Source: Paenibacillus sp. NFR01 (GTDB taxonomy: Bacteria; Bacillota; Bacilli; Paenibacillales; Paenibacillaceae). Taken from it: a stretch of DNA of 64,000 nt. The translations under genes and the position numbers were made by a program. The stretch spans positions 558,001 through 622,000 of the forward strand of contig NZ_FOIK01000002.1 of the NCBI RefSeq assembly GCF_900111565.1. Reading direction: 5' to 3'. The notes beneath the pieces are model-generated. The model was not told the DNA's origin. It saw only the letters and a list, made by a program, of their open reading frames with translations, and made no database searches. Of the stretch, positions 16,984 to 28,085 are shown piece by piece. Position 1 is the first letter of the stretch, and the number at the start of each line of letters is the position of its first letter.

Positions 16984-17433
16984 ATGTGGTTTTCGAAAAA
17001 GCAGCAGCCGGCACACCGCTCAACGGACTCCTTGATTGGGCATGGCGGCTCGCTCGAAGGAAAAGTGCAGTGCGATACGAATCTGCGGATTGAAGGCAAT
17101 TTCAACGGGGAGATTCTCTGCCTCGGCGTCGTCACGGTCGGAGAGCATGGCGTCGTCCACTCCAGCATCCAAGCCCAGGAGATCATCATCGCGGGCAAGG
17201 TCTACGGCAATGTAACCGCAGACCGCAGGTTGACGATGACCGGAGGGAGCCAGCTCCACGGCAACATTTCAGCGTCATCGCTGAACATTATGGAAGGCAG
17301 CATCCTTAACGGTTCCGTCGTGATGCACGAAAAGCCCGCCGAAGCGCCGGCGGGCGGGAAATCGAACGTTGGCTCTGCAGACAAGGCGGCCAAGCGGGCC
17401 GCGAAATCGAAGAGTACGCTGGAAGCGGGCTGA
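16984..17433 (+). CDS. Bactofilin
   Basis: A 149-residue cytoskeletal protein that polymerises without nucleotide. The central beta-helix (about 18-115) shows the repeating pattern DSLIGHGGSLEGKV, LRIEGNFNGEIL, IIIAGKVYGNV, NIMEGSILNGSV, flanked by short unstructured ends. It follows the M23 peptidase with a strong AGGAGGG site, so the two are probably one unit that localises wall cleavage. B. subtilis uses two bactofilins (BacE/BacF) in flagellar assembly; which role applies here is open. Confidence 0.93.
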   Translation: MWFSKKQQPAHRSTDSLIGHGGSLEGKVQCDTNLRIEGNFNGEILCLGVVTVGEHGVVHSSIQAQEIIIAGKVYGNVTADRRLTMTGGSQLHGNISASSLNIMEGSILNGSVVMHEKPAEAPAGGKSNVGSADKAAKRAAKSKSTLEAG

Positions 17434-17465
17434 AGCGGGAATCTCCCGCTTTTGCCCTTTTTTTA
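17433..17465 (+). terminator. Terminator of the M23-bactofilin unit
   Basis: AAGCGGGA-ATC-TCCCGCTT directly after the bactofilin stop, followed by TTTGCCC and a seven-T run. Confidence 0.85.
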
Positions 17466-18251
17466 GGTGGAGGACACGTCTCTTTTGCAGAAGACCAGCC
17501 AGGATACGGCCATAAACACCACATAATAGACGGCCAATACGCCAATGGAGAAGCCTAGGCTTACGCCGCCCGGGCCCGTGTCGGACAAGATGTATCCGTT
17601 CAGATTCATGTGCGGGAAAATCAAAAACTTCGCCCAGCTGTATCTTTCCGGATTCAGAATGGCTGTAATAATGTCTCCGGCGAACGTAATGAACAAGGAC
17701 AAACCGATCGCCAGGCCGCTCGCCCGGAATACGCTGGAGACCATAAAGGCCAGCGTCGCGATGATGAACAGCCAGACATATTGGCAGAGCAGCACCAGGA
17801 AGGAATATTGCGCCGGCGTCCAAGACATATTCGAGCTCGTATCCGCATGGGACGAAGAGAAAATCAGCGAAGCGGTCAGCCCCACAGCCACAAACAGCGC
17901 CGACCCCAACAGGCTGAACAGCACCATGGAGATATATTTGGACAGCAAAATTTTCGAACGGCTCCATGGACGGATTAGCAGCAGCTTGATCGTCCCCCAG
18001 CCGAATTCGCCGGCTACCGCATCCGATGCAATAACGACCGTAAAGATCATGTTCATCAGAAAGGCAACCGAAGCCGTAAGCTGAAAGCTGTCCCACATGC
18101 TGATATCCTGCTCACCGGAATTACCGGTAATATAAATCAGCAGCGGAAACAGAAAACTGATCAGCACCAGCAGAAACAGCATGATCCATGTACGGAGCCT
18201 GCTGTAAATCTTGATATTCTCATTATGTATGAGAGCGGCAAAACTACTCAA
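17463..18251 (-). CDS. ABC transporter permease (ABC-2 type)
   Basis: A 262-residue permease with six predicted membrane segments, including LFLLVLISFLFPLLIYI near the N-terminus and a C-terminal GVLAVYYVVFMAVSWLVF. GTIKLLLIRPWSRSKILLSKYI is the typical cytoplasmic coupling segment of BcrB/NatB-like exporters. The best start is the TTG at 18251, eight bases after AGGAGG, giving MSSFAALIHNENIKIYS and an 8-base overlap with the ATPase gene. The exported substrate cannot be predicted. Confidence 0.87.
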   Translation of the reverse strand: MSSFAALIHNENIKIYSRLRTWIMLFLLVLISFLFPLLIYITGNSGEQDISMWDSFQLTASVAFLMNMIFTVVIASDAVAGEFGWGTIKLLLIRPWSRSKILLSKYISMVLFSLLGSALFVAVGLTASLIFSSSHADTSSNMSWTPAQYSFLVLLCQYVWLFIIATLAFMVSSVFRASGLAIGLSLFITFAGDIITAILNPERYSWAKFLIFPHMNLNGYILSDTGPGGVSLGFSIGVLAVYYVVFMAVSWLVFCKRDVSST

Positions 18252-19170
18252 TGCCTTCACCTCCTGTAATTTCCAGGAATTGATCCTCAAGCGAGCGGGA
18301 CAGCTCGCGGATCGCATACACCTTGACGCCTGCCGTGACCAACCGGACATTGATGTCGGCAATCTCCTCGCGGGTCGCTTCGACCACTACACCTTCCTCC
18401 GTGGAGCGGCCGCGGCCGATAACTTGAAATGCTGCCTGCGGATCGCTGACCTCAAAAAGCGTCTCGCCAACCGGCAACGCTGCGCCGGCCACCGCTTTAA
18501 GCTGCTTCACTTCGATCAGGCGCCCGTTCTGGATAATGGCTACCACATCGCACATCAGTTCCATCTCGGAGAGCAGGTGACTGGAGACAAACACCGTTGT
18601 CCCTTCGGTCTGGCACAGATGACGCAGATAATCGCGCAGCTCGCGGATGCCCTGCGGGTCGAGGCCGTTCGTCGGCTCGTCCAGAATCAGCAGCTTAGGA
18701 CGGTGCAGGAGCGCCTGGGCAACACCGAGGCGTTGGCGCATCCCGAGGGAATAGGTTTTTACCTTGTCATGGATGCGTTGTCCCAGCCCGACCAGGGTTA
18801 CCACTTCGTCAATCCGCTCTTTGGTGACGCCCGGGAACATCCGCGCATATTGCTTCAGATTCTGGTACCCGGTCAAAAATTTGTACATCTCGGGATTTTC
18901 GACAATGGCGCCGACCTGGGCGACCGCCTCCTCGAAATGATCCTTAATGCTTCGTCCGCCGATTAAAATATCCCCGCTACTGATCGAGATCAGGCCGACC
19001 ATCATGCGAATGGTAGTGGTCTTGCCCGCTCCGTTCGGACCGAGAAACCCGAAGATCTGACCTTGCGGTATGTCCAGCGTCAGATTGCTGACCAAGGTTT
19101 TGGAGCCGACTTTTTTGGTGACGCCCATCAGACTGGCCACGGGCTTTTCCACTTCTGCCGTATTCGGCAT
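18244..19170 (-). CDS. ABC transporter ATP-binding protein (BcrA/CcmA-like)
   Basis: A 308-residue ATPase with Walker A GPNGAGKTT, the signature SLGMRQRLGVA, Walker B LLILDEPTNGLD and a C-terminal regulatory extension (about 225-308) typical of DrrA/BcrA exporters. The ATG at 19170 follows AAAGGAAG; an in-frame ATG at 19188 lies in that site and is less likely. It is translationally coupled to the permease. Such pairs export lipids, peptides or antibiotics; no peptide gene or two-component system is adjacent. Confidence 0.9.
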   Translation of the reverse strand: MPNTAEVEKPVASLMGVTKKVGSKTLVSNLTLDIPQGQIFGFLGPNGAGKTTTIRMMVGLISISSGDILIGGRSIKDHFEEAVAQVGAIVENPEMYKFLTGYQNLKQYARMFPGVTKERIDEVVTLVGLGQRIHDKVKTYSLGMRQRLGVAQALLHRPKLLILDEPTNGLDPQGIRELRDYLRHLCQTEGTTVFVSSHLLSEMELMCDVVAIIQNGRLIEVKQLKAVAGAALPVGETLFEVSDPQAAFQVIGRGRSTEEGVVVEATREEIADINVRLVTAGVKVYAIRELSRSLEDQFLEITGGEGIE

Positions 19171-19203
19171 ACCTGCACTTCCTTTCATTCTGTTTATTGT
19201 TTT

Positions 19204-19255
19204 GAAAAAAGAGGGACTTCATTCCTTTCCTTCCAGAAAGATGAAGTCCCTCTTT
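19204..19255 (-). terminator. Terminator of gltB
   Basis: Fifteen-bp stem AAAGAGGGACTTCAT / ATGAAGTCCCTCTTT followed on the minus strand by further T, 56 bases after the gltB stop and before the ABC ATPase start. Confidence 0.88.
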
Positions 19256-19310
19256 ACTACGCGCTTTGGCGAGTTGCGTTTCAGTTATTTAAAGCGAAGC
19301 TGCGGCACAA

Positions 19311-22300
19311 TTATCCGCCGACGCGGGCAAGCTCGCGCATGTTGGCTTCGAAAGCAGCCATCATGGCGGCTTCGCCGGTCATGCCGGCATCTTCTACCTT
19401 GCGGATCTGTTCCAGCATCCGTTTGTAATCCTTCGGAATGACGCGAACGAATTTCGGAAGCGCTTCGTCCCAGGCCGCAAGCACGCGCTGGGCCGCCCGA
19501 CTGTCCGTATATTCCGCATGGCGGGCAATCATGCCCTGCACTTCGGCAGCTTCCGCTGCATCCTCAATGCGCTCCAGCAGCACCATTTCCAGGTTGCAGC
19601 GTTTGACGAACGTATTGTCCGGATCGTATACATACGCGATACCGCCGGACATCCCTGCCGCAAAGTTGCGTCCCGTCGTTCCGAGAACGACGACGCGGCC
19701 GCCGGTCATGTATTCGCAGCCATGGTCGCCCACGCCTTCAACAACGACATTGACACCCGAGTTGCGGACGGCGAAACGTTCGCCGGCAATCCCGCTGATA
19801 TACGCCTGGCCGCCGGTGGCCCCGTAAAATGCCGTATTGCCTGTGATGATATTGTCTTCGGCGGCAAAGGTTGCCTTCGGCGACGGCTTCACGATAAGTT
19901 TGCCGCCCGACAGGCCTTTGCCGAGATAGTCGTTCGTGTCGCCTTCAACGCTAAGCGTAATGCCCTTCGGTACGAATGCCCCCAAGCTTTGGCCGGCCGA
20001 ACCGGTGAAATGCAGCGAGATCGTATCTTCCGGCAATCCGGCTGCGCCGTATTTGCGCGTCACTTCGCTGCCAAGAATCGTGCCGACGGCACGGTTCACG
20101 TTCGTGATCGGCAGAGATGCCTCCACCTTCGCGCCGGATTCCAGCGCCGGCTGCGCCAGGCCGAGCAGCTTCGAGATATCCAGCGTCTCTTCCAGGCCAT
20201 GGTTCTGCCGCTTCGTATTGTAACGCGTGCTGCCTTCCGGCAGCTCCGGTGTATGCAGCAGGCCGCTCAGATCGACGCCATGTTTCTTCCAGTGATCCGC
20301 AGCAAGAACCGCGTCCAGGCAGTCCGTGCGTCCGACCATCTCTTGAATGGTGCGGAAGCCGAGGCTAGCCATGATTTCGCGCAGATCCTGAGCGATAAAT
20401 GTCATGAAATTCACGACATGCTGCGGATCGCCTACGAAGTTCTTGCGCAGCTCCGGATTTTGCGTCGCCACGCCAACTGGACAGGTGTCCATCTGGCAGA
20501 CGCGCATCATGATGCAGCCGACCGCTACGAGCGGTGCGGTGGCGAAGCCGAATTCTTCGGCGCCGAGCAATGCGGCAACCGCCAGGTCGCGGCCGCTGAG
20601 CATTTTGCCGTCCGTCTCCAGCACGACGCGGTCGCGCAGGTTGTTCAGAATCAGCGTTTGATGGGTCTCAGCGAGGCCCAGCTCCCATGGAAGACCGGCA
20701 TGACGGATGGAGTTCATCGGCGATGCGCCGGTGCCGCCGTCGTAGCCGCTGATCAGGATAATGTCGGCCCGGCCTTTGGCAACGCCTGCGGCAATCGTGC
20801 CGACGCCCACTTCAGATACCAGCTTGACGTTGATATTGGCGCGCGGATTCGCGTTCTTCAGATCATAGATCAGCTCCGCCAAATCCTCGATCGAATAAAT
20901 GTCATGATGCGGCGGCGGCGAGATCAGGCCTACGCCGGCCGTCGAACCGCGGACTTCCGCAACCCAAGGATACACCTTGCGGCCCGGCAACTGTCCGCCT
21001 TCGCCCGGCTTCGCGCCTTGCGCCATTTTGATCTGGATTTCATCGGCGTTCACCAGGTAGTGCGACGTTACGCCGAACCGGCCCGACGCCACCTGCTTGA
21101 TTGCGCTGCGGCGGGAATCGCCGTTGGCATCCGGAATGAACCGCGCCGGATCTTCCCCGCCTTCGCCCGTGTTGCTCTTGCCGCCGATGCGGTTCATCGC
21201 GATGGCAAGCGTTTCATGCGCTTCCTTGCTGATCGAACCGAACGACATCGCGCCCGTCTTGAAGCGTTTTACAATCGACTCTACAGGCTCTACTTCTTCG
21301 ATCGGAATCGGTCCGCCTTGCGGAACCAGCTTCAGCATCGAACGCAGCGTCTTGTAGTTCTCGCTTTCGCCCTGAACCAGCTCGGTATATTTCTTGAACA
21401 TCTCGTAGTTGCCGCTGCGGACCGACTGCTGCAGCAGATGAATCGTCTGCGGGTTAAACAAATGCTCTTCCCCGTCGCTGCGCCATTGGTATTCACCGCC
21501 GGAATCCAGCACTTTGTCGCGGCCGTCCTTGTCGCTGAAAGCGCGGTTGTGGTGCATCAGAGTCTCCGCAGCGACTTCTTCCAGGCCGATGCCGCCGATA
21601 CGCGACGGCGTCCAAGTGAAGTAACGGTCCACAAAGTCCGCGTTCAGGCCGACGGCCTCGAAGATTTGCGCGCCGCGGTACGACTGAATCGTGGAGATCC
21701 CCATTTTGGACAAGATTTTCACGACGCTCTTCGTCGCCGCTTTAATATAATTCTTCACGGCTTTCTCATGCGAGATGCCGCGCAGCAAGCCTTGGCCGAT
21801 CATGTCGTCGAGGCTCTCGAACGCCAGATACGGATTGACCGCGCTCACGCCGTAGCCGAGCAGCAGCGCGTAATGATGCACTTCGCGCGGTTCGCCGGAT
21901 TCGAGCAGGATGCTGACTTTCGTCCGCGCTCCCGAACGGATCAGGTGGTGATGCAGGCTGGATACGGCCAGCAGCGCCGGAATCGCCGCATTCTCGCGGT
22001 CAACGCCGCGGTCGGACAGAATCAGCAGGTTATGCCCTTTGGCCATGACGCGGTCAGCCGCTTCATTCAGGCGCTCCAGCGCAATGCGCAGTCCCTCTGC
22101 ACCCAGCTCGGCCGGGAACAGAATCGGAATGGTCATCGCCTTGAAGCCGGCCCGGCGCACGTGGCGGATCTTCGCGAAATCCTCGTTCGAGAGGATCGGG
22201 GAATCCAGCGAGATCTGGCGGCAGCTCTCCGGTTCAGGCTTCAGCAGGTTGCGTTCCGGACCGATCGCGGTTGCCGTCGATGTGATCAGTTCTTCACGGA

Positions 22301-23906
22301 TCGCGTCAATCGGCGGATTGGTAACCTGGGCAAACATCTGTTTAAAATAGTTGTACAAGCGCTGCGGACGGTCGGACAGCACCGCAAGCGGAGCGTCGTA
22401 ACCCATCGAGCCTACGGCTTCCTGGCCGGTGGAAGCCATCGGCTCCAGCACCTTGCGCAAGTCTTCAAACGTGTAGCCGAACGACTGCTGGAGCTGCTGC
22501 ACGTTGTCATGCTTCGGATTCGGCAGCTCCGGCGCGTCCGGAAGCTGGTCAAGCCCGATCAGATGCTCATCCAGCCACTGACGGTACGGCTGCTCCGAGG
22601 CAATGGAGGCTTTAACCTCTTCATCGGAGATGATCCGGCCCTGCTGCGTATCGACCAGCAACATGCGGCCCGGTCTCAGGCGGTCTTTATAAAGCACGTT
22701 CTCCGCCGGGATATCGAGTACGCCGGCTTCGGAGGACAGGATGATCAAATCGTCTTTGGTTACATAATAACGGGATGGACGCAGACCGTTACGGTCGAGA
22801 ATCGCCCCGATTTGCACGCCGTCCGTAAAGCCCATGGCGGCAGGGCCGTCCCACGGCTCCATCAGCGTGCTGTGGTATTCATAGAATGCCTTTTTGCTGT
22901 CGTCCATGCTGTCATGGCCGCTCCAAGGCTCAGGTACCATCATCATCGCCACATGCGGCAGGGAACGTCCGCTCAAATACAGGAATTCGAACGTGTTGTC
23001 GAACATCGCGGTATCGGAGCCGTCCGGGTTGACGACAGGTTTGATTTTGCTCAAATCTTCGCCGAACACTTCGCTCTTGAACAGCGATTGGCGGGCATGC
23101 ATCCAGTTCACGTTGCCGCGCAGCGTATTGATTTCGCCGTTGTGGATCATGAAGCGGTACGGATGCGCGCGTTCCCAGCTCGGGAACGTGTTGGTGCTGA
23201 AGCGGGAGTGGACGAGTGCAATCGCCGATTCCAGCGCTTCATTGCGGAGATCGAGGTAGAACTGTCCGACTTGTTCAGTGGTCAGCATGCCTTTGTAGAC
23301 AATCTTTCGGCAGGAAAGGCTGGACACATAGAAGCTTTCGCCTTCCTCGGCTCCGCCGTAGCGGATCGACAATTCGGCGCGTTTACGGATAACATACAGC
23401 TTGCGTTCGAAATCCAGATCGGTCTTCAGGCCGGCGGAGCGGGCAATGAATACTTGACGGACATAAGGCTTGGCGGCCTTGGCCGTTTTGCCCAGCATTT
23501 CGTCAAAGGTCGGCACATCGCGGAAGCCAAGCACCTGCTGGCCTTCCTCGGCGATAATCTCGCTCAGCAGAGCCTCATGGCGGGAACGGATTTCTTCGTT
23601 ATGAGACAGAAAAAGCATGCCCACGCCATATTGGCCTTGCTCCGGCAGTTCAAAGCCCAGCTTGCTGGCTTCGGCGGCAAAGAAACGATGCGGAATTTGC
23701 AGCATGATGCCCGCTCCGTCGCCGGAATTCGGTTCGCTGCCTTGGCCCCCGCGATGTTCCATGTTAAAGAGCATGGTCAAAGCGTTGCTTACGATCTCAT
23801 GGGACGGTTTGCCCTTAATATGGGCGACGAATCCCATGCCGCAAGCATCTTTTTCGAACTGTGGATCATAAAGGCCCTGTTTGCCGGGCAGTTCAGTGTG
23901 TCTCAT
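19311..23906 (-). CDS. gltB: Glutamate synthase large subunit
   Basis: The 1531-residue subunit makes two glutamates from glutamine and 2-oxoglutarate. Domains in order: class II glutaminase with catalytic Cys22 exposed by removal of the N-terminal peptide ([10 protein letters not shown]), a central domain, the FMN synthase domain with [13 protein letters not shown], a 3Fe-4S cluster at Cys1131, Cys1137 and Cys1142 ([15 protein letters not shown]), and a C-terminal beta-helix GXGXG domain. The ATG at 23906 fits the family start; the frame is open to 24026. The small subunit gene is not adjacent on either side, unlike the usual large/small operon. Confidence 0.97.
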   Translation of the reverse strand: MRHTELPGKQGLYDPQFEKDACGMGFVAHIKGKPSHEIVSNALTMLFNMEHRGGQGSEPNSGDGAGIMLQIPHRFFAAEASKLGFELPEQGQYGVGMLFLSHNEEIRSRHEALLSEIIAEEGQQVLGFRDVPTFDEMLGKTAKAAKPYVRQVFIARSAGLKTDLDFERKLYVIRKRAELSIRYGGAEEGESFYVSSLSCRKIVYKGMLTTEQVGQFYLDLRNEALESAIALVHSRFSTNTFPSWERAHPYRFMIHNGEINTLRGNVNWMHARQSLFKSEVFGEDLSKIKPVVNPDGSDTAMFDNTFEFLYLSGRSLPHVAMMMVPEPWSGHDSMDDSKKAFYEYHSTLMEPWDGPAAMGFTDGVQIGAILDRNGLRPSRYYVTKDDLIILSSEAGVLDIPAENVLYKDRLRPGRMLLVDTQQGRIISDEEVKASIASEQPYRQWLDEHLIGLDQLPDAPELPNPKHDNVQQLQQSFGYTFEDLRKVLEPMASTGQEAVGSMGYDAPLAVLSDRPQRLYNYFKQMFAQVTNPPIDAIREELITSTATAIGPERNLLKPEPESCRQISLDSPILSNEDFAKIRHVRRAGFKAMTIPILFPAELGAEGLRIALERLNEAADRVMAKGHNLLILSDRGVDRENAAIPALLAVSSLHHHLIRSGARTKVSILLESGEPREVHHYALLLGYGVSAVNPYLAFESLDDMIGQGLLRGISHEKAVKNYIKAATKSVVKILSKMGISTIQSYRGAQIFEAVGLNADFVDRYFTWTPSRIGGIGLEEVAAETLMHHNRAFSDKDGRDKVLDSGGEYQWRSDGEEHLFNPQTIHLLQQSVRSGNYEMFKKYTELVQGESENYKTLRSMLKLVPQGGPIPIEEVEPVESIVKRFKTGAMSFGSISKEAHETLAIAMNRIGGKSNTGEGGEDPARFIPDANGDSRRSAIKQVASGRFGVTSHYLVNADEIQIKMAQGAKPGEGGQLPGRKVYPWVAEVRGSTAGVGLISPPPHHDIYSIEDLAELIYDLKNANPRANINVKLVSEVGVGTIAAGVAKGRADIILISGYDGGTGASPMNSIRHAGLPWELGLAETHQTLILNNLRDRVVLETDGKMLSGRDLAVAALLGAEEFGFATAPLVAVGCIMMRVCQMDTCPVGVATQNPELRKNFVGDPQHVVNFMTFIAQDLREIMASLGFRTIQEMVGRTDCLDAVLAADHWKKHGVDLSGLLHTPELPEGSTRYNTKRQNHGLEETLDISKLLGLAQPALESGAKVEASLPITNVNRAVGTILGSEVTRKYGAAGLPEDTISLHFTGSAGQSLGAFVPKGITLSVEGDTNDYLGKGLSGGKLIVKPSPKATFAAEDNIITGNTAFYGATGGQAYISGIAGERFAVRNSGVNVVVEGVGDHGCEYMTGGRVVVLGTTGRNFAAGMSGGIAYVYDPDNTFVKRCNLEMVLLERIEDAAEAAEVQGMIARHAEYTDSRAAQRVLAAWDEALPKFVRVIPKDYKRMLEQIRKVEDAGMTGEAAMMAAFEANMRELARVGG

Positions 23907-24060
23907 CTTACGCAACCTTTCTGTTATGAAATAGACGCTATCTTCGCAAGAAGCGGCTGCGCGTCCTTCGACAAAAGGCGGCATCCGCTTCTCAAAAAAT
24001 ATCCAAGGAAAATATTTCAGAGACAATCTAAATAATTATTCAAGCCAGATTGGTTATATA

Positions 24061-24089
24061 AGTTTATCATCGACCTGACATGAGCGCAA
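24061..24089 (-). promoter_or_regulatory. Probable gltB promoter
   Basis: On the minus strand TTGCGC (24089-24084), 17 bp, TAAACT (24066-24061). The region 23907-24271 has no gene; it holds this promoter, an AT-rich untranslated leader of about 150 bases and the upstream operon's terminator. I found no recognisable GltC or CodY site. Confidence 0.5.
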
Positions 24090-24151
24090 TTTAAAGTTTT
24101 TTATGAGTTTGATTAATAAATGTTTTTACGGTACAGCTTTAGTGTATAAAA

Positions 24152-24191
24152 GTGTAAAAAAACTTTACGGTGCATAAATATGCACCGTAAA
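24152..24191 (-). terminator. Terminator of the MacB-like operon
   Basis: Perfect 12-bp stem TTTACGGTGCAT / ATGCACCGTAAA with a 4-base loop (24164-24191), followed on the minus strand by G and seven T. Confidence 0.88.
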
Positions 24192-24271
24192 TGAATAAGC
24201 CCTTATTCAATGGAAGCGTTTCAAACGCGTCTTTTTTCTATTAACTGTCATTCTTTCGCAAAAATCCGCCT

Positions 24272-25648
24272 TTATTCCGTCTTGATTGCTTCCAGCGCGC
24301 TCAGCTTCATCGCTCTGCGGGCCGGATAGAAGCCGGAAATCAGCCCGACCGCCGTGGCAAAAACTACCGAGGAAACCATCAGCCAGGTGGGTACGACGGA
24401 GATATGTGCTGCAGCGGCCGAAGGATCGGCCATGCCCATCCCCATTCCGCCCCCGCCCAGCGAACCCATGGCGCTGCCGCCAAAGCGGTTCAGCAAGTAG
24501 GAGGCGGCAAGGCTGAACAGGAGGCCGAGCAGGCCGCCCATAAAGCCGAGAAAGCCGGCCTCCAGCAAAAACAGCTTGCGGATATCCCCCAGTTCACAAC
24601 CCAGTACCTTCATGATGCCGATTTCCCGGGTCCGCTCATAGATCGACATGACCATCGTGTTGGTAATCCCGATCGCCGCGACCAGCAGCGAGACGGCTCC
24701 GATGCCGCCGAGAATCATCTGCAGCGTTTTGGAGGTCTCCTGCATCCCCTTCAGGACATCCGTCAGCGCACTGGTTCCAAACCCCAGCGCTTTGATTTTG
24801 TCGCGCACCGGTTCCACGTCCTTCAGGTCCTCTACCTGAACAATAGCCGTTTGATACCCTTGCTGCTGCTGTCCCATTCCTGCGAAGGGAGAATTTTCGG
24901 TTTTCGCGTTCTCGCGGATCAGCTTCTGCAGATGGTCAAGGTTGATATAGACCGACCAGTCTTTTTCGTTCTGCGTTTGGGCAAGCACCCCCGCTGCCTT
25001 GATTTTGTACAGCGGCGCCACCTTGGCGTTATCGCTGCCTCCGCTTTGTCCGTCCGCTGTCGTTGGCTTCTTATCTCCGTAGCTCATATCGAAGGTCATC
25101 TGCAGCTTCTCGTTCATCAGGTCGACCGGCGGAATCGGCGTATACCCCATCGTTGCCTTCGGATTATAAAAACTGGTGGGGATTTGCGAGCCGAATACGA
25201 GATCCAGCGTATCGGCGTTCTCCAGGATTCGGCCTTCGGCGATTGGAAAATCCAGCTTGGCCATCGCATCCGGACGGATGCCGACCAGCGAGAGATAAGC
25301 GACATTTTTGCCCGCAATCAGCTTGGCAGACGTCTGGATGAGCGGCGTCGCGACCGAGACGCCCTTCAACTCCGACATGGCGCGAATCGCCTTGTCGTCC
25401 AGTTTGGCGGCGCCGCTTCCGCCGCCCATGCCCTGTGAAACCCCGGCGTCGGGATAGACATTGATCAGCGTAAGGCTGCCCATTTGGCTGACCTGCTGTT
25501 TGAAGCTTTCGTTCATGCCGATGCCAAGCGAAAGCATGACGACAATCGCTGCCGTACCGATCACGACGCCGAGTATGGTCAGAAAGGAGCGCACCTTGCT
25601 GCGCCAGAAGTTAATCAGCGCGAGTCGGACCGAATCAAAAATCGTCAT
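24272..25648 (-). CDS. MacB-like ABC transporter permease (FtsX fold)
   Basis: A 458-residue permease with the MacB architecture: first membrane segment (about 20-45, with TILGVVIGTAAIVVMLSLGI), a large extracellular periplasmic-core-like domain (about 46-310), then three C-terminal segments starting at IGAVSLLVAAIGITNTMVMS and containing ERTREIGIMKVLG. A Gly/Met-rich loop lies between the last segments. ATG at 25648 follows AAAGGAG by ten bases and overlaps the upstream gene by 14 bases. MacB proteins are mechanotransducers rather than classical transporters; the partner here is the Ig-repeat protein upstream. Confidence 0.9.
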   Translation of the reverse strand: MTIFDSVRLALINFWRSKVRSFLTILGVVIGTAAIVVMLSLGIGMNESFKQQVSQMGSLTLINVYPDAGVSQGMGGGSGAAKLDDKAIRAMSELKGVSVATPLIQTSAKLIAGKNVAYLSLVGIRPDAMAKLDFPIAEGRILENADTLDLVFGSQIPTSFYNPKATMGYTPIPPVDLMNEKLQMTFDMSYGDKKPTTADGQSGGSDNAKVAPLYKIKAAGVLAQTQNEKDWSVYINLDHLQKLIRENAKTENSPFAGMGQQQQGYQTAIVQVEDLKDVEPVRDKIKALGFGTSALTDVLKGMQETSKTLQMILGGIGAVSLLVAAIGITNTMVMSIYERTREIGIMKVLGCELGDIRKLFLLEAGFLGFMGGLLGLLFSLAASYLLNRFGGSAMGSLGGGGMGMGMADPSAAAAHISVVPTWLMVSSVVFATAVGLISGFYPARRAMKLSALEAIKTE

Positions 25649-28082
25649 CCAGTTCAAGCTCCTTTCGTCTCCGGCGGCGGGAGCGCAGCTTCAGTCCGGT
25701 AACTACGCCCGCGATTGCCACCAGGGCGACCGCTCCGTAAATCCAGTATTGGCGCAACTTGCTTTGGCTTCCTCCTTCCAGAGGCTGCTCCGGCATCTGG
25801 CCGGACGGATCCGGCATCTGCGGCATTTCCATCACATTCACGGTAAACGGCTTGCGGATTTCGCTGCGGTTGCCGGAAGCATCTTCAAAGGCGAACACCA
25901 CATTGCCCGATAATTCTCCGGCGGCGTTCGCCGTGATCGACGGCTGGAAGGAATCGCTACGGCCCGATGCGAAGTTCCCGACATAATAACTGCCGTTGGC
26001 GCTTTGGAAGCCGTCGCCTTCCACCGTAACCATCAGATTATATAGAATGGCCTTGCCCATATTGTAAAAATCGAGCGACAGCGGCACCGGCTGCCCGACA
26101 TACGCTTCGCCGCCCACCGTTACCTCGCCGGCCGTCAGCCGGTTCTCCTGCACGACCGGCAGGCTAACCGTTTCCTTGGACGTAAACGGGTTGCCCTTGG
26201 CATCCTCGTATTCCAGATTCAGCGACAATGCATACACCTTCGCCTCGGCGTCCGGTTTGGCGCGTACGGTCAGCTTCTTCTGAAGCGATGCTCCCGAAGG
26301 AAGCGAATCGATGTAGAACGTGTTGCTGCCGTCTACGGTAAACGTACCGTCTTCGGACATGACGGTCAGCTTGATGTTCCCAACGTTCATCATCCGGCTC
26401 GTATTCAGCAGCGTGACATCCACGGCTGCTTCCTTGCCCGCGGGCACCTGGGACGGATTGATCGCATACTGGCTCACGATAATCCGCGGCACCGTCTTCA
26501 GCCCGTCCGGCGACCCGGAAGCCGGCTTGCCCTGGACGTAGACGCCCACGTACTGCTGCAGCGTATTTTTCACGGCTTGGCCGTTCTGCATCACGTCATA
26601 TTCCACCGTAATCGACACCGGGTAGTTCCGTGTGACGGCATCGGGAGCGACGGATAACTTGAAGCTCAGGTCTTTGCTTTTTCCCGGAGCCAGCGTCGGA
26701 AGAATGACATTGCTTAGCGTAACGGGAATCAGCTCTTTATCGGTCGTGACGCTGACTTTCACATTCTGCGCCTTGACGCCGCCGCCGTTAACCACGCGGA
26801 ATCCAACCGTAAATTTGTCATTCGGCAGCATCACCGAATCCGGACCGGTAAGCTTGTCGATGACAACCGCGGCCGGAGAGGCCCCCTCCGTCTGGCGGAC
26901 CGGGATGAATACCGTGCTTTCATCGCTGACCGCGGTGCCCCCGTCATCCTTGTAGTCCAGCTTGACGCCGAGCGGCTGGCTGCCGCCGGTCAGGCCGGAC
27001 GAGGCGACGAGATTGAACACTACTTCCTGCACGGCTCCTCCGAACAGCGAAGAAATATAACGGGAACCCGTATCGCCGTCCAGCGCAAAGCCGTCCGATT
27101 TCAGTCCGGTCAGACTCACGCGCACGCCGCTCGCTTTAAAGCTTCCGTCATTGGATACGCGGACGGTCAGCTTCAGCTTTTGGCCGGGAATTGCCTCCTG
27201 CGGATAGTTGGAAATTCCCGCTAGCGAAATCCGGACCGGAACGTTATTGTTATTGACTTTGAGATACAAACTTTCCGACGCGGTAAACGAATCGCCTGAA
27301 CCGTTATTAAACGTATAATTCAGTTTCATTGTGTAGACGCCGGCTTGCGCGTCGCTTCTGAGCTTTAAGGCGAAGGATACGGCCTTGGTTTCGCCCGGAT
27401 TGACCCAGCCAAGGGTTTGAACCAGATTGGCCATCCCCGGTTCAAACGGGATTTTCCCCGCTTCACCCGGATCAAGCGTGACGGTGATGTTGCTTGCCGC
27501 ATAAGGCGACGTGTTCTTGATCGGCAGCACGAGCTGCATCGTGCTTCCCGCCTCGCCGGTCGGGATGTCGCCGCCGGTAACGGAAAGCCGGGGTACGTAT
27601 TTTGAGGTATCTACCGGAATGGGGGCAGGCGTCGGGGAAGCTTCCGGCACGGTAGGCACCGCCAAATCAACCGTCACACTTTGCTTGGAGACCTTGGTGC
27701 CGTCCGCCAAAAAGCTTAGCGTGAGTTTTTTCCCGCTTCCGCTGTAAACGAGGGGAATGTCCACGGAAAATGTGGAGGCAGAGATATCCGAGACCGCTGC
27801 TTTCACGTCGAAGATATTCGAATTTTTCCCATAAAACGAACTCGAATCTTCAATTTGCAAGGAAAGCGATGATCCCGGGGTGGCGGTACTGTTGTTTTTA
27901 ATGTTCAACCGCAGCGTGATTTCATCATTGGGATTGATTTGCGCGGTGTTTCCTTTGATGATTTTGTAGTCTGTCACCGTGTACGAATAAGCAGACACCG
28001 GGTCCGCCTGGATTGTTTGCCGTCCGAACGGGGCGAGTATGCATGCGATAATAAGAAGAAGTGCGGTAACCTTGAATTTCAT
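25635..28082 (-). CDS. Membrane-anchored protein with repeated Ig-like (CARDB/COG1361-type) domains
   Basis: An 815-residue exported protein: signal peptide (1-26, LLLIIACILAPFG), about six beta-sandwich repeats of roughly 100 residues between 30 and 745, a Pro/Met/Gln-rich stalk, one C-terminal membrane segment (IYGAVALVAIAGVVTGL) and the cytoplasmic tail RSRRRRRKELELDDDF. Each repeat follows a pattern of conserved V-x-N-x-G turns (for example VRVSNDGSFKASGVRVSL, FRVVNGGGVKAQNVKVSV). It sits between the ATPase and permease of a MacB-like system, the place of the MacA adaptor in Gram-negatives, but has no MacA homology I can see. The partner role is inferred from the operon. Confidence 0.82.
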   Translation of the reverse strand: MKFKVTALLLIIACILAPFGRQTIQADPVSAYSYTVTDYKIIKGNTAQINPNDEITLRLNIKNNSTATPGSSLSLQIEDSSSFYGKNSNIFDVKAAVSDISASTFSVDIPLVYSGSGKKLTLSFLADGTKVSKQSVTVDLAVPTVPEASPTPAPIPVDTSKYVPRLSVTGGDIPTGEAGSTMQLVLPIKNTSPYAASNITVTLDPGEAGKIPFEPGMANLVQTLGWVNPGETKAVSFALKLRSDAQAGVYTMKLNYTFNNGSGDSFTASESLYLKVNNNNVPVRISLAGISNYPQEAIPGQKLKLTVRVSNDGSFKASGVRVSLTGLKSDGFALDGDTGSRYISSLFGGAVQEVVFNLVASSGLTGGSQPLGVKLDYKDDGGTAVSDESTVFIPVRQTEGASPAAVVIDKLTGPDSVMLPNDKFTVGFRVVNGGGVKAQNVKVSVTTDKELIPVTLSNVILPTLAPGKSKDLSFKLSVAPDAVTRNYPVSITVEYDVMQNGQAVKNTLQQYVGVYVQGKPASGSPDGLKTVPRIIVSQYAINPSQVPAGKEAAVDVTLLNTSRMMNVGNIKLTVMSEDGTFTVDGSNTFYIDSLPSGASLQKKLTVRAKPDAEAKVYALSLNLEYEDAKGNPFTSKETVSLPVVQENRLTAGEVTVGGEAYVGQPVPLSLDFYNMGKAILYNLMVTVEGDGFQSANGSYYVGNFASGRSDSFQPSITANAAGELSGNVVFAFEDASGNRSEIRKPFTVNVMEMPQMPDPSGQMPEQPLEGGSQSKLRQYWIYGAVALVAIAGVVTGLKLRSRRRRRKELELDDDF

Positions 28083-28085
28083 TCC

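Noticed and set aside
19518..24035. A 1505-codon open frame on the plus strand opposite gltB
   Set aside because: It mirrors the gltB codon phase exactly; GC-rich third positions remove antisense stops. The minus frame has all glutamate synthase motifs, the plus frame has none.
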